Position numbers and translations under genes: made by a program. From the NCBI GenBank assembly GCA_934358955.1, contig CAKRLC010000004.1:1-58984 (forward strand): a stretch of DNA of 58,984 nt. Direction: 5' to 3'. Below, piece after piece: positions 14,935 to 23,186 of the stretch. The first letter of the stretch is position 1, and each line of letters starts with the position of its first letter. Source of the stretch: an uncultured Roseburia sp. Its GTDB lineage: Bacteria > Bacillota > Clostridia > Lachnospirales > Lachnospiraceae. The notes beneath the pieces were generated by a model, which was given only the letters and a program-made list of their open reading frames with translations, was not told the origin of the DNA and searched no databases.

Positions 14935-16637
14935 AGAAAGAACTCACACCGAAACAGAAAGCATTTGCGGACGAATATGTGAAGAATGGTGGCAATGCGG
15001 AGAGGGCAGCTATAGAGGCAGGATATTCGGAAAGGTATGCTAGAGGAAATGCACATAAATTGGTTGCAAACAGTTGCATCTCTGAATATATAGCAAAGCA
15101 GACCGAGCGCATCGAGAAAGAGCAGCACCGAGACATCATGAGCCTGGCGGACATCCAGGAGCGTAGAAGTAAGATCGCAAAAGGTGAGGTTGTAGATGGT
15201 TTGGGGTTTGCACCTGATTTTTCAGATCAGCTTAAGGCTATGGACGGGCTAGAAAAGGCACTGACGATAGCTGAAAAGCAGAGAATTGAGAGAGAAGAAA
15301 AAGAAAAACGAGAGAAAGCACCACTGTGGACAGTTCCAATTACAGATATTACTTCTGATTTCGTAGACATCTACCGGACAGTGCATGAAGCATTTGCCGG
15401 AGAGATAGATGTGCATGAAATTATTTCTAAAGGTGGACGAGGCTCCATTAAATCAAATTTTTGGGGAGATTTAGCTTACGAGACAATAAGACAGGATCCA
15501 CAGGCACATATTGTATACACCAGGCGGTACAAGGTTGACCTACGTGGTTCTGTATACAATCAGTTCATGAAGACTGTGATCCGATACAACGATATTGACA
15601 ATTGGGATTTTAAGCAGTCTCCGATGTGTGCAGTTTATAAACCAACCGGACAGATGGTCATGTTTGTGGGAGCAGATAAACCAATTTCTCTGAAATCATT
15701 TAATGTTCCATTTGGCTATGTCAAGCTGCTGATTCACGAAGAATGTGATGAGATGGCAGGCGTGGAACAGATGGACAATATCGAAGATACTTTCCTGCGA
15801 TCAGATACACCGGCGTTGGATATTAAGATCTTCAACCCACCAAAGTCCAAGAATAATTTCATGAATCAGTATGTGGAAGAATGCCGGGGTAAGCCGCAGA
15901 CAAGGATCTGTCACAGCTATTATTACAATGTGCCTGTAAAGTGGCTTGGTAAAAGATTCTTTGAACGTGCAGAATGGTTTAAGATTCACAAGCCGTTATA
16001 TTACCGAAACAATTATATGGGGGAAGTAACCGGTACCGGTGGCGGTATCTTTGATAATGTGGAAGAGCGGACTATTACGGATGCAGAGATCAAGAATCTG
16101 CCATTTTTCTATCATGGCTTAGACTTTGGTTTTGAGCATCCACAGACATTCGAAGTTGCCTGGTATGACGAGGATACAGATACACTGTACTGTGTCGCAG
16201 AGGTGTTTGCTAAGAGGTGCAAAAACAGCACATTTGCGCGGAAGATTAAGAAGTATATCACAGAAGAAATTATCTGTGATTCTGCGAGACCGGATGCCAT
16301 TGCAGAAATGCAGGACTGGGGATTCAATGCTATTGGTGCGAAAAAACGTTGGGGATCCGGAAAAGGCAGAGATTACTGTTGGGAGTGGTTGCAGCAGACA
16401 ACGAAAATTATCGTGGATCCTGTCAGATGCCCGCAACTTGCGCATGAACTTACAACCTTAGAGCATGAACAGCTGGCAGATGGAAGCTTTTCAGATGCGT
16501 ATCCAACGTTGGGGGAAGACTGCGTAATGGCGCTGATCTATGGATTAAATCGCGTGATTATGGAGAGTAGACGTAACAATGGACTTTATGATGATGAGAT
16601 AGACGAGGAGGTAGATGATGAAGAATATGAAGAGTAA
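14931..16637 (+). CDS. Fused terminase, small and PBSX-type large subunit domains
   Basis: A 568-aa protein joining two functions. Residues 1-125 are a Terminase_2-type small subunit: LTPKQKAFADEYVKNGGNAE, then EAGYSERYARGNAHKL, a helix-turn-helix that recognises pac/cos DNA. From about residue 133 the PBSX-type large subunit begins: Walker A GGRGSIKS (168-175), Walker B-like LLIHEECDE (266-274), and an RNase H-like nuclease with D398 in HGLDFG, D450 in IICD and a late Asp in GEDCVMA. A Glu/Lys-rich linker joins the parts, with no internal stop. The start overlaps the previous gene by 4 bases. The fusion would give equal subunit numbers in the packaging motor. Confidence 0.88.
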   Translation: MKKELTPKQKAFADEYVKNGGNAERAAIEAGYSERYARGNAHKLVANSCISEYIAKQTERIEKEQHRDIMSLADIQERRSKIAKGEVVDGLGFAPDFSDQLKAMDGLEKALTIAEKQRIEREEKEKREKAPLWTVPITDITSDFVDIYRTVHEAFAGEIDVHEIISKGGRGSIKSNFWGDLAYETIRQDPQAHIVYTRRYKVDLRGSVYNQFMKTVIRYNDIDNWDFKQSPMCAVYKPTGQMVMFVGADKPISLKSFNVPFGYVKLLIHEECDEMAGVEQMDNIEDTFLRSDTPALDIKIFNPPKSKNNFMNQYVEECRGKPQTRICHSYYYNVPVKWLGKRFFERAEWFKIHKPLYYRNNYMGEVTGTGGGIFDNVEERTITDAEIKNLPFFYHGLDFGFEHPQTFEVAWYDEDTDTLYCVAEVFAKRCKNSTFARKIKKYITEEIICDSARPDAIAEMQDWGFNAIGAKKRWGSGKGRDYCWEWLQQTTKIIVDPVRCPQLAHELTTLEHEQLADGSFSDAYPTLGEDCVMALIYGLNRVIMESRRNNGLYDDEIDEEVDDEEYEE

Positions 16638-16818
16638 GCATTATGTTCTTGTGGACAAGGAATCAAGAGAAGTGATTGCGTGTATTTCTGATAATGGCAA
16701 AGATGATATTCTGCGGAAGGATGTCGAATTGAAAGTATACGAAGGGACAGAGCCGGTATTTACCGAGACAGATCATGGAGTATTACTGAAAGATAATGCA
16801 TTTACTATGATATTGTAA
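16615..16818 (+). CDS. Small protein between terminase and portal
   Basis: A 67-aa soluble protein (KHYVLVDKESREVIACISDN) that overlaps the terminase end by 23 bases. GAGGAGG precedes two adjacent ATG codons (16615 and 16618), either of which may be used. It is probably a small beta-rich protein. No function can be named. Confidence 0.6.
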   Translation: MMKNMKSKHYVLVDKESREVIACISDNGKDDILRKDVELKVYEGTEPVFTETDHGVLLKDNAFTMIL

Positions 16819-16829
16819 GGTGGTGACAT

Positions 16830-18299
16830 ATGAACATATTCACGCGAGTAAAGGAGTTTTTCATGAATTTATTTAAAACAAATGCGGAAAAAGAATTTGG
16901 TGTTGATATTATATCTTCTGATCTGATGGAGATGGCACAGATGGAGTGGCAGAATATCATCAAGGGTAGACCGTATTGGACGAGTAAGAGCGTACGCACA
17001 ATCAATTTTGCAAAGTTTTTGTGCTATTACACCAGTAAAAAGACATGTCTTGACTTCAATGTGACGATTAGCGGAAGCAAAAGAGCGGATTATATTAATC
17101 AGTGTATTAAAGCAATGATTAGGAAATCCATCAGGGATAAAGTGGAGGATGCCTGTGGCGCCGGCGGCATCATTTTAAAACCAAGTGGTACATATAATCC
17201 GACAGGAGCGGTTGATTATGTGATGCCAGGAAGCTTTGCGGTAACGGAAAAAAACAGCAATGGGGATATTCTTGGTGTGATCTTCATTGACCGGCAGATA
17301 AAGGGCGAGGACTACTATACCAGATTAGAATACCAGCATTTTCTTTCGCCTGTGGCAGGGAGTGGCGAGAATGCGGGGAGATCTTACCGAATTGAGAACA
17401 AAGCGTTTAAATCGCGCGGAAGTGACAGCCTGGGGAGGCCAGTAAAACTGTCAGAAGTGCCGGAGTGGGAAAAAATACAAGAAATAGTCACAATCTCGAA
17501 TGTGGAAAAGCCATTATTTGGCTATTTCAAAATGCCATATAATAATACAATCGATTACGCATCACCGGAGGGAGTAGCAATCTTCTCCAACTGCATCGAG
17601 GAACTTCGAAATCTTGATGTAGCATGGAGCAGAAAAGGTGAGGAAACGGATGATTCCAAACATATCACTTTTATTGACGAAAATGCGCTGATGAGAAGGG
17701 ATGTAAAAACAGGTGAGAAAGAGCGCGTGGAGCTTCCAAGTTTTGTGAAAGGATTAAAGCATGGAGTCAATGCATCAAGCACAATAGATGAACATATTCC
17801 TACCATGCTGACAGAGCAGAGAGTAGCTGATATTAATTCAATTCTTTCCATGATTTCAACGAAAGCAGGCTTTTCACAAGGACAGTTTGTACTTGACCGC
17901 AAGACTGGAATCGCAACTGCCACAGAAATCGAAAGTGATGACAGCGAGACGGTAGAGACAATCACAGATATCAGGACAGCGCTAAAAACGGCGATCAAGG
18001 ATCTGGTGTATGCACTGGATAAGTATTGCGATGTATTCTTTGACATGCCGAGCGGTTACGTTAATGCGCTGGATGAAGATGTGGCAGACGAGGACGTGTT
18101 CTATTTTAAGGACCTGCTTGCTTCTTTTGAGCAGGACCGCACCAGGGCATATCAGCTTATGATGAATGGCGTTTACAGCAAACGGAAATATCTGAAAGAA
18201 TATGAAGGATTCAACGACAAGGAAATCGATGAGATGTTTGCTGAGCGTGATGAAGAAAATGCAGGAGAGCAGCAGGGTGGATTGTATGGTGAGGAATAA
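16830..18299 (+). CDS. Phage portal protein, SPP1/A118 type
   Basis: A 489-aa portal protein identified by position after terminase, by length, and by the family's landmarks: an N-terminal FLCYYTSKKTCLDFNVTI segment, the mid region GVIFIDRQIKGEDYYTRLEY, and the C-terminal helical part TEQRVADINSILSMISTKAG and RKTGIATATEIESDDSET. The acidic tail (DEENAGEQQGG) is usual. The portal forms the dodecameric ring at one capsid vertex through which terminase pumps DNA. It is followed after 2 bases by the minor capsid gene. Confidence 0.88.
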   Translation: MNIFTRVKEFFMNLFKTNAEKEFGVDIISSDLMEMAQMEWQNIIKGRPYWTSKSVRTINFAKFLCYYTSKKTCLDFNVTISGSKRADYINQCIKAMIRKSIRDKVEDACGAGGIILKPSGTYNPTGAVDYVMPGSFAVTEKNSNGDILGVIFIDRQIKGEDYYTRLEYQHFLSPVAGSGENAGRSYRIENKAFKSRGSDSLGRPVKLSEVPEWEKIQEIVTISNVEKPLFGYFKMPYNNTIDYASPEGVAIFSNCIEELRNLDVAWSRKGEETDDSKHITFIDENALMRRDVKTGEKERVELPSFVKGLKHGVNASSTIDEHIPTMLTEQRVADINSILSMISTKAGFSQGQFVLDRKTGIATATEIESDDSETVETITDIRTALKTAIKDLVYALDKYCDVFFDMPSGYVNALDEDVADEDVFYFKDLLASFEQDRTRAYQLMMNGVYSKRKYLKEYEGFNDKEIDEMFAERDEENAGEQQGGLYGEE

Positions 18300-18301
18300 G
18301 C

Positions 18302-18703
18302 ATGAGATACAACAGGACAGTAGGCTGTATAAATATTCACATTGACACAAAACGCATAGATACTAATATGAGACAGGCACAGGACAAGCTTGACCAGTGT
18401 GTGCTGAAAGACATGATAGAATATATACCGTTCCAACAGGGCGCATTGCGAGGTGCAACGCATATTATAGAACCCGGACTGATCTCAACCAATACACCCT
18501 ATGCACATTATCAGTATGAAGGAGAATTATATCTTGCGGAATCGGGAAGTTCCTGGGCGCACAAAGGAGAAAAGAAATATCCATCCGGACAGCCACTGCA
18601 TTATCATACGCCAGGCACAGGAGATCACTGGTTCGAGCGTGCAAAACAGACGCATGGCCAAGAATGGGTTGATTTGGTTAAAAGAGAGGTAGGAAGAGGA
18701 TAG
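18302..18703 (+). CDS. Minor capsid protein, HK97 gp10/A118-type
   Basis: A 133-aa protein ending with the usual block of the A118-type minor capsid/gp10-like family: SPYAHY-like TPYAHYQYEG, then HTPGTGDHWFERAKQTHG and WVDLVKREV. These proteins act in head completion at the head-tail joint. In most related phages the gene lies after the major capsid gene. Here it lies between portal and MuF, and the connector cluster at 25.6-26.9 kb has no other gp10-like member, so it appears to fill that slot from a displaced position. Confidence 0.7.
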   Translation: MRYNRTVGCINIHIDTKRIDTNMRQAQDKLDQCVLKDMIEYIPFQQGALRGATHIIEPGLISTNTPYAHYQYEGELYLAESGSSWAHKGEKKYPSGQPLHYHTPGTGDHWFERAKQTHGQEWVDLVKREVGRG

Positions 18704-20517
18704 TGCTTGAACCCGAATATTTTTATGGAAAATCAGATAAATTAGTGGAGATGTACCAGGAACTTGAAGACTGGATCATAAAAGACATTGCAATGCGACT
18801 GCTAACTGCTGGAGAAATGTCTGGTACTGCAGACAGGGAACTGTATAAATTACAGCAGATGGGACTGCACAGGCAGGAGATTGTGAAGAGGCTATCCAAA
18901 CTGACAGGAAAGAGCCAGGATGAGATACGAAGATTACTGAGTGACAGTGCAATAACGTCTTTTTCAAATGACCGTGAGGTATTGCAGTACATGGCAGATG
19001 TTGTTCCACCTTTGCAGAACAGTGCCGTGATCATGGTACTGAATGCAGAATTGTCCAAAACGGTGGGAGAACTTGGCAACCTTACGAGAACAACAATGAT
19101 GCAATCACAGCGTGACCTCATCAATATGATGAATGAAGTGGATTTCCGTGTGGCTTCCGGCATGCAGTCCTACAGCAGCGCTGTATGTGAAGTGCTTGAT
19201 CGTTATGCAAAAAGTGGCGTGATGGTAGATTATCCGACAGGAGCAAAGAGAACGTTGGAAGCTGCTGTGAGATGCTGTGTTGTCACATCCATGAATCAGA
19301 CCGCCGCAGAAGTGACCAATCAGTATATTGTACAGAATAAGATTGAATACGTTGTTGTATCAGAGCATCCAGGAGCGAGACATAATGAGAAAGATCCGGA
19401 AGGTGTTTCTTCCCATGACTGGTGGCAGGGACGGGCGTATAAGATTCGCGGAAGTGAACCTGATTTTCCAAATCTGTTGGAAAGTACAGGATATGATATT
19501 GATGCTGAGAAGCAGAGAGGGAGATGTGTTGATCTGCTTGGGTTGCATGGATATAATTGCAGACATTCACACGGTCCGTGGAGCAAAGAATTAGGCGTTC
19601 CAAAGCCGAAGGTAGACCGGGAGAAGAGCCAGAAAGTCTACGAGCTGCAACAGAAGCAGAGAGCTATGGAACGTGCGATCAGAACAACAAAGCGCGAACT
19701 ATTGGCAAAGCAGCTTGAAATAGACGGGATCGCGGAAACAGATGTAAAAGAGGTCTTACAGCCACAGTATGATAAGCTTGCATATAGACTGCGGATGCAG
19801 AATAAGAAGTACCAGGAGTTCTGCAAAGCAAATGATTTGCAGACACAGGCGGAGCGGATCAAGGTTGCTGGATTTAAGCGGGCACAGTCGGCGAGGGCGA
19901 ACGGCAGGGCAACGGCTTATCAGAATCGGAGAACAGACAAGGCAGCTCATTCCGTGAATACGGGGGTAAAAGTAAAGTATGACGAAAATAGAACCTATAG
20001 GATAGATTTAGAATCATACGATGAAAATATAAACGATAGTCTATCGACAGCTGCAAAAGAACTGGCAAAATTAGGAGCTGCGGATGGATTTGAGCATAGC
20101 GTGTTTGTAGATTTGAACACGGGAGAAATTGGGCGATATGTTACTGATAGATTGCCAGAGTCAGTTGTACCAGATTATTCTTATCTAAAAAAACACAGTA
20201 ATGTAGCTTTTTTGCATAATCATAATGTTGATACAGAGTTATCATTTCCAGATGTTGGATTGATGGTAAATGAAACGGAGATAAATGTTGTTGCAGCAGT
20301 CAGAAATGATGGTATAATCACATTAGTAGAAAGTAACGGAATAAAAAACAGTTCATATTTACCACTCGAATATGAGGAATTTAGAAAAAAGGTAGAACAA
20401 GACATGCTGGAAAAAGATGGATACATTGATCCTTGGAAGGTAGAGATTATGTTGCGAGATAATGCTATAGAAAAGTATGCAAAGAATGGAATGAAAACTT
20501 ATGGAGAGACGATATAA
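18703..20517 (+). CDS. MuF-type minor capsid protein with C-terminal JAMM-like domain
   Basis: A 604-aa protein started by GTG at 18703, overlapping the previous stop. Residues about 1-310 are the phage minor capsid (MuF-like) domain with SEHPGARHNEKDPEGVSSHD and GYNCRHSHGPW. A coiled coil follows (about 310-400). The last 185 residues are a different module with H505-x-H507, S514 and D517 (HNHN...LSFPD), like the HxH-Sx2D metal site of JAMM/JAB peptidases, though one residue shorter than usual. DNA coding for this module is visibly more AT-rich than the rest. MuF proteins with variable C-terminal effector domains are known from temperate phages. Enzyme activity here is inferred. Confidence 0.75.
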   Translation: MLEPEYFYGKSDKLVEMYQELEDWIIKDIAMRLLTAGEMSGTADRELYKLQQMGLHRQEIVKRLSKLTGKSQDEIRRLLSDSAITSFSNDREVLQYMADVVPPLQNSAVIMVLNAELSKTVGELGNLTRTTMMQSQRDLINMMNEVDFRVASGMQSYSSAVCEVLDRYAKSGVMVDYPTGAKRTLEAAVRCCVVTSMNQTAAEVTNQYIVQNKIEYVVVSEHPGARHNEKDPEGVSSHDWWQGRAYKIRGSEPDFPNLLESTGYDIDAEKQRGRCVDLLGLHGYNCRHSHGPWSKELGVPKPKVDREKSQKVYELQQKQRAMERAIRTTKRELLAKQLEIDGIAETDVKEVLQPQYDKLAYRLRMQNKKYQEFCKANDLQTQAERIKVAGFKRAQSARANGRATAYQNRRTDKAAHSVNTGVKVKYDENRTYRIDLESYDENINDSLSTAAKELAKLGAADGFEHSVFVDLNTGEIGRYVTDRLPESVVPDYSYLKKHSNVAFLHNHNVDTELSFPDVGLMVNETEINVVAAVRNDGIITLVESNGIKNSSYLPLEYEEFRKKVEQDMLEKDGYIDPWKVEIMLRDNAIEKYAKNGMKTYGETI

Positions 20518-20680
20518 GAATTTTAAAGAGTTTTTAGCAAAAGCCGAATATCCGTTTATTCGCATGGATATGTCAGAAGCCGAATACGAGAAAGAGTATG
20601 ATTATTATATTCATAATCATGACAAGGTTAGAAATGGAACATATAAGCCGCTTTGGAAACAGAGAGAAGAGGGAGCATAA
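20501..20680 (+). CDS. 59-aa protein overlapping MuF gene, immunity candidate
   Basis: A 59-aa charged protein (ERRYKNFKEFLAKAEYPFIR, then EAEYEKEYDYYIHNHDKV) that begins inside the last codons of the MuF gene and is followed directly by a terminator. The size, coupling and place are those of an immunity or antitoxin partner for the MuF C-terminal domain. No family is recognised, and no clear ribosome-binding site precedes the ATG, so translation would depend on coupling. Confidence 0.45.
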   Translation: MERRYKNFKEFLAKAEYPFIRMDMSEAEYEKEYDYYIHNHDKVRNGTYKPLWKQREEGA

Positions 20681-20698
20681 CGCTCCTTCTTTTATTTT
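20671..20698. terminator. Hairpin between convergent genes
   Basis: GGAGC (20672-20676) and GCTCC (20682-20686) form a short stem at the stop of the 59-aa gene, followed by TTCTTTTATTTT on the plus strand. It would end transcription arriving from the portal/MuF genes. The unknown minus-strand gene ends here too. Confidence 0.6.
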
Positions 20699-21381
20699 CC
20701 TCGTTGGTTATCAATATAGTAGAGTATAGTTGTGCCATATGGTTCAATATATAATGTTTTGTCAATCCTGCGAACATAGTTTTCGTTGCCATCATTGCGG
20801 ATTTGAATTTGATAGGATATTGTTGCGTTTTTACTGGTAAAAGATAAATCGCCTTTTTTAAAATCACCGTTTTGGTCAAAATATAGTCTATAAAGATAGA
20901 AATTACCATGATTACCATGAGAACTTAACCACAGATAAAATGGATATTTGCATTTTCTCATGGTCGAGGTGTATGGGGTAAGCCTGAGATGGGAAACGGG
21001 AAGGTTACTCCCTATAGCGTAATTGGTGTCAATTATATTTGGCAATATGGTACCTTTAAAATATTTATAAAAAGGTTTGATAAGAGTATTAGCATTACGA
21101 AGATATTCGTATGCTTTATCGAGATTGTAGGTATCTAGGCAAATGCATGTAAAATGTTCATCTGAAATGAATGGTTGTTTCAAATCAAAAGGTTTCATAT
21201 CATAAATAGCCACGTCTTGATAGGTTATATTTAAGTTATTCTCTTTTTTCAGTTCTTCACGTTTATAATATTGTTCCATTTTAGGATTAGGAGCATATGG
21301 TGTAACTGTATGGATGGAAAGTGTGGAATTTGACGTATCAGGTAATTTAAACAGATCAAGAATTTTTTGTATTATTGTCAT
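20692..21381 (-). CDS. Protein of unknown function, moron candidate
   Basis: A 229-aa soluble protein on the minus strand, opposite to all structural genes. It is AT-rich, Tyr- and Asn-rich and has no signal peptide, membrane helix or recognisable active site. A segment WLSSHGNHGNFYLYRLYFDQ has clustered His and aromatic residues. It is preceded by AGAAAGGA and lies behind the repressor gene, separated from it by a terminator, so it probably has its own weak promoter. Genes in this position are often expressed in the lysogen. A role in superinfection exclusion or host benefit is only a guess. Confidence 0.55.
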   Translation of the reverse strand: MTIIQKILDLFKLPDTSNSTLSIHTVTPYAPNPKMEQYYKREELKKENNLNITYQDVAIYDMKPFDLKQPFISDEHFTCICLDTYNLDKAYEYLRNANTLIKPFYKYFKGTILPNIIDTNYAIGSNLPVSHLRLTPYTSTMRKCKYPFYLWLSSHGNHGNFYLYRLYFDQNGDFKKGDLSFTSKNATISYQIQIRNDGNENYVRRIDKTLYIEPYGTTILYYIDNQRGK

Positions 21382-21448
21382 TTATAATGCTGTCCTTTCT
21401 GTTGTGTAAAATGATATTTGAATTTTACCATACAGAAAGCAAATGTGC

Positions 21449-21484
21449 ATTAATAAAATCCCCACTTACATGACGTAGGTGGGG
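21449..21484 (-). terminator. Intrinsic terminator after repressor gene
   Basis: CCCCACTTAC (21460-21469) and GTAGGTGGGG (21475-21484) form a 10-bp stem with one wobble pair and an ATGAC loop. Read leftwards it is followed by ATTTTATTAAT. Confidence 0.75.
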
Positions 21485-21493
21485 AGTAGTGTT

Positions 21494-21874
21494 TTAATTG
21501 GAATCGTGATTCAAAGGATATGGAGATTTGTACTTATCTATTTGTGTAAGTTCATCTAGTCGTTTTACAGCTTCTTCTTTTCCAAGATCATTTAATTTAT
21601 CATATAAAGATTTTATTTTATCGTAACGAATATGCTCGTAACTAAAGATAGCTTCTGTATAATCCATAGGATGAAGAGTTTCAATATCTAATAGACTCTC
21701 AATGTCGATGTCTAAGGCATTTGCTAATTTTGCAAGAGTATCAATTTTAGGGGTTCTAGTTCCTAGTTCGTATTGTGCTACTTGTTGTTGAGATATGCCA
21801 AGTTTTGTGCCAAGAGCACGTTGAGATAATTTTTTTTCTGTTCGATATTTTCGAATACGTTCACCAGTAGTCAT
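21494..21874 (-). CDS. XRE-family repressor (CI-like)
   Basis: A 126-aa protein with an N-terminal XRE helix-turn-helix: IRKYRTEKKLSQRALGTKLG, then ISQQQVAQYELGTRTPKIDT, ending with LAKLANALDI. The C-terminal half is helical and short and has no LexA-type peptidase domain, so it would not be cleaved by RecA in the usual way. It is transcribed away from a second XRE gene at 22011, with promoters and repeated ATGTGATA sites between them, which is the standard layout of a lysogeny switch. It lies inside the head-gene block, separate from the main immunity region expected to the left of the window. Confidence 0.85.
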   Translation of the reverse strand: MTTGERIRKYRTEKKLSQRALGTKLGISQQQVAQYELGTRTPKIDTLAKLANALDIDIESLLDIETLHPMDYTEAIFSYEHIRYDKIKSLYDKLNDLGKEEAVKRLDELTQIDKYKSPYPLNHDSN

Positions 21875-21892
21875 GATATCACCTCCAACTAC

Positions 21893-21921
21893 ATACTATC
21901 ACATTTTGTAAGCAAAAGCAA
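21893..21921 (-). promoter_or_regulatory. Promoter of XRE repressor, with operator
   Basis: On the minus strand TTGCTT (21916-21921) and TAGTAT (21893-21898) are 17 bp apart. ATGTGATA overlaps the extended -10, the same sequence that overlaps the -10 of the divergent promoter. Confidence 0.65.
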
Positions 21922-21938
21922 AAGATTGTGAAAAATCA

Positions 21939-21967
21939 TTGACACATACAAAAGCATGTGATATATT
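21939..21967 (+). promoter_or_regulatory. Promoter of divergent XRE/Rha operon, with operator
   Basis: TTGACA (21939-21944) and TATATT (21962-21967) are separated by 17 bp, with TGA before the -10. ATGTGATA (21957-21964) overlaps the -10, and an ATGTGAAC site lies at about 21990. Both look like repressor half-sites. Confidence 0.8.
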
Positions 21968-22010
21968 GTGAAATGTAACAAACATTTGTATGTGAACGGA
22001 GGTGAAAAGA

Positions 22011-22223
22011 GTGAGGATTGATAGAATTAAATTTACAACTTTTTTATTGAAGAGGAATCTTACTCAGAAAGAGCTTGCAGAAATAGCGGGAGTATCAAGA
22101 AATACAGTAAGTTCTATTAAATGTGGAAAAAGTTGTACGGATGAAGTTGGACAAGCTATTGCGCATGCGTTGCGAGTAGATGTAGAAGAACTTCTGGAAA
22201 AAGAAAAAGAGCAAACACGATAA
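22011..22223 (+). CDS. XRE-family Cro-like regulator
   Basis: A 70-aa protein consisting of one helix-turn-helix domain: NLTQKELAEIAGVSRNTVSS and then VGQAIAHALRVDVEELLEKE. GTG at 22011 is preferred because GGAGGTG ends 6 bases upstream; a GTG at 22002 would overlap the ribosome-binding site. It is the first gene to the right of the divergent promoters, so a Cro-like role opposing the 126-aa repressor is likely. The Rha protein gene follows after a 104-bp structured leader. Confidence 0.8.
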   Translation: MRIDRIKFTTFLLKRNLTQKELAEIAGVSRNTVSSIKCGKSCTDEVGQAIAHALRVDVEELLEKEKEQTR

Positions 22224-22327
22224 GTTTGGCAACCGACGTGTTTACTCAAAGTAAAGAATCCCGTAAACGGAATCTCTTTGTTCATAATAGGAGATTCTAG
22301 CCTAAAAATCAAGGAGAATTTAAAATT
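22224..22327 (+). promoter_or_regulatory. Structured leader with alternative hairpins before second rha
   Basis: GAATCTC and GAGATTC can pair across about 15 bases just before the Rha start. An upstream AGAATC can also pair with the same GATTCT, and CCGTAAACGG forms a small hairpin between them. The competing stems suggest an attenuator-like leader. No T run follows. Confidence 0.35.
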
Positions 22328-23185
22328 ATGAATCAGATTGAACAGACATTAGACAGCAGAGAAGTGGCAGAAATGGTAGGAAAACGACATGACCATTTAA
22401 TAAGAGATATTAAAAAGTATATTGGCGAAATGTCCGCCCCCAACTTTGGGGAGGGAGCCGAAGCGAAAAATCACTCGGGCTCTGAGTTAGGAGAGCTCAA
22501 AATTGAGCCCACCGATTTCTTTAGAGAAAACACATACCGCGATAAGAATAAGCAAGAACGTCCGTGCTATGATATCACAAAGAAAGGGTGTGAGTTCATC
22601 GCCCATAAACTGACAGGTATTAAAGGAACAGAGTTCACGGCACGCTACATCAATCGTTTCCATGATATGGAAGATATTATTCATAATGGAATAGAACGGA
22701 AAGAAGTTAAAACAACCAGAAAGCATACAGAGAGCTTATCAGCGGTAAATAATGCAGTAAAAATCCTAACACCAATGCTTGCAGCGGCTGGGTGTGATAG
22801 TAAGATACAGCTTCTCACAGCAAAATCACTTTATGAAAAAGCAGATGTGACACTTCCGATTATGATTGAAGCGGATCAGCAGTATTTTGATACGGTACAT
22901 ATTGCCCGGCAGGTTGGAATTTATTATCAGAGTTCTGGCAAACCGGCAGATAAGGCAGTAAATGAAATAATTCGTCGACTTGACATTTCGCAAAGTATGT
23001 ATACGGAAACTTGGGAGAGCAAGGGGAAATGGCAGGGAACTGTTAGAAAATATGCACCAGAGGTTATTACTATGGTTCGTTCTTGGTATGCAGAGAATGG
23101 ATATCCAAGAGATATTGAGTATGTACAGAGTGATGGTCAGAAAAAAACATATCATGTGATTTGGCGAGAAAGCGAGGTGGCTTGA
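22328..23185 (+). CDS. Rha-family phage regulator, second copy
   Basis: A 285-aa protein with an N-terminal Rha domain (residues about 8-120): DSREVAEMVGKRHDHLIRDI, KKGCEFIAHKLTG, FTARYINRFHDMED. Compared with the first Rha protein it has an insert around residues 38-60 (PNFGEGAEAKNHSGSELGEL). The C-terminal 150 residues differ completely from ORF6C: a helical AVNNAVKILTPMLAAAGCDS block followed by a likely DNA-binding module (FDTVHIARQVGIYYQSSGKP). It follows the Cro-like gene in the island and probably acts as an antirepressor or as a regulator specific to this switch. Confidence 0.85.
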   Translation: MNQIEQTLDSREVAEMVGKRHDHLIRDIKKYIGEMSAPNFGEGAEAKNHSGSELGELKIEPTDFFRENTYRDKNKQERPCYDITKKGCEFIAHKLTGIKGTEFTARYINRFHDMEDIIHNGIERKEVKTTRKHTESLSAVNNAVKILTPMLAAAGCDSKIQLLTAKSLYEKADVTLPIMIEADQQYFDTVHIARQVGIYYQSSGKPADKAVNEIIRRLDISQSMYTETWESKGKWQGTVRKYAPEVITMVRSWYAENGYPRDIEYVQSDGQKKTYHVIWRESEVA

Positions 23186-23186
23186 G

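Noticed and set aside
21799..21819. TTGGCACAAA on the minus strand inside the XRE repressor gene
   Set aside because: It lies in coding sequence and no -10-like hexamer occurs 18 bases downstream, so it looks coincidental.
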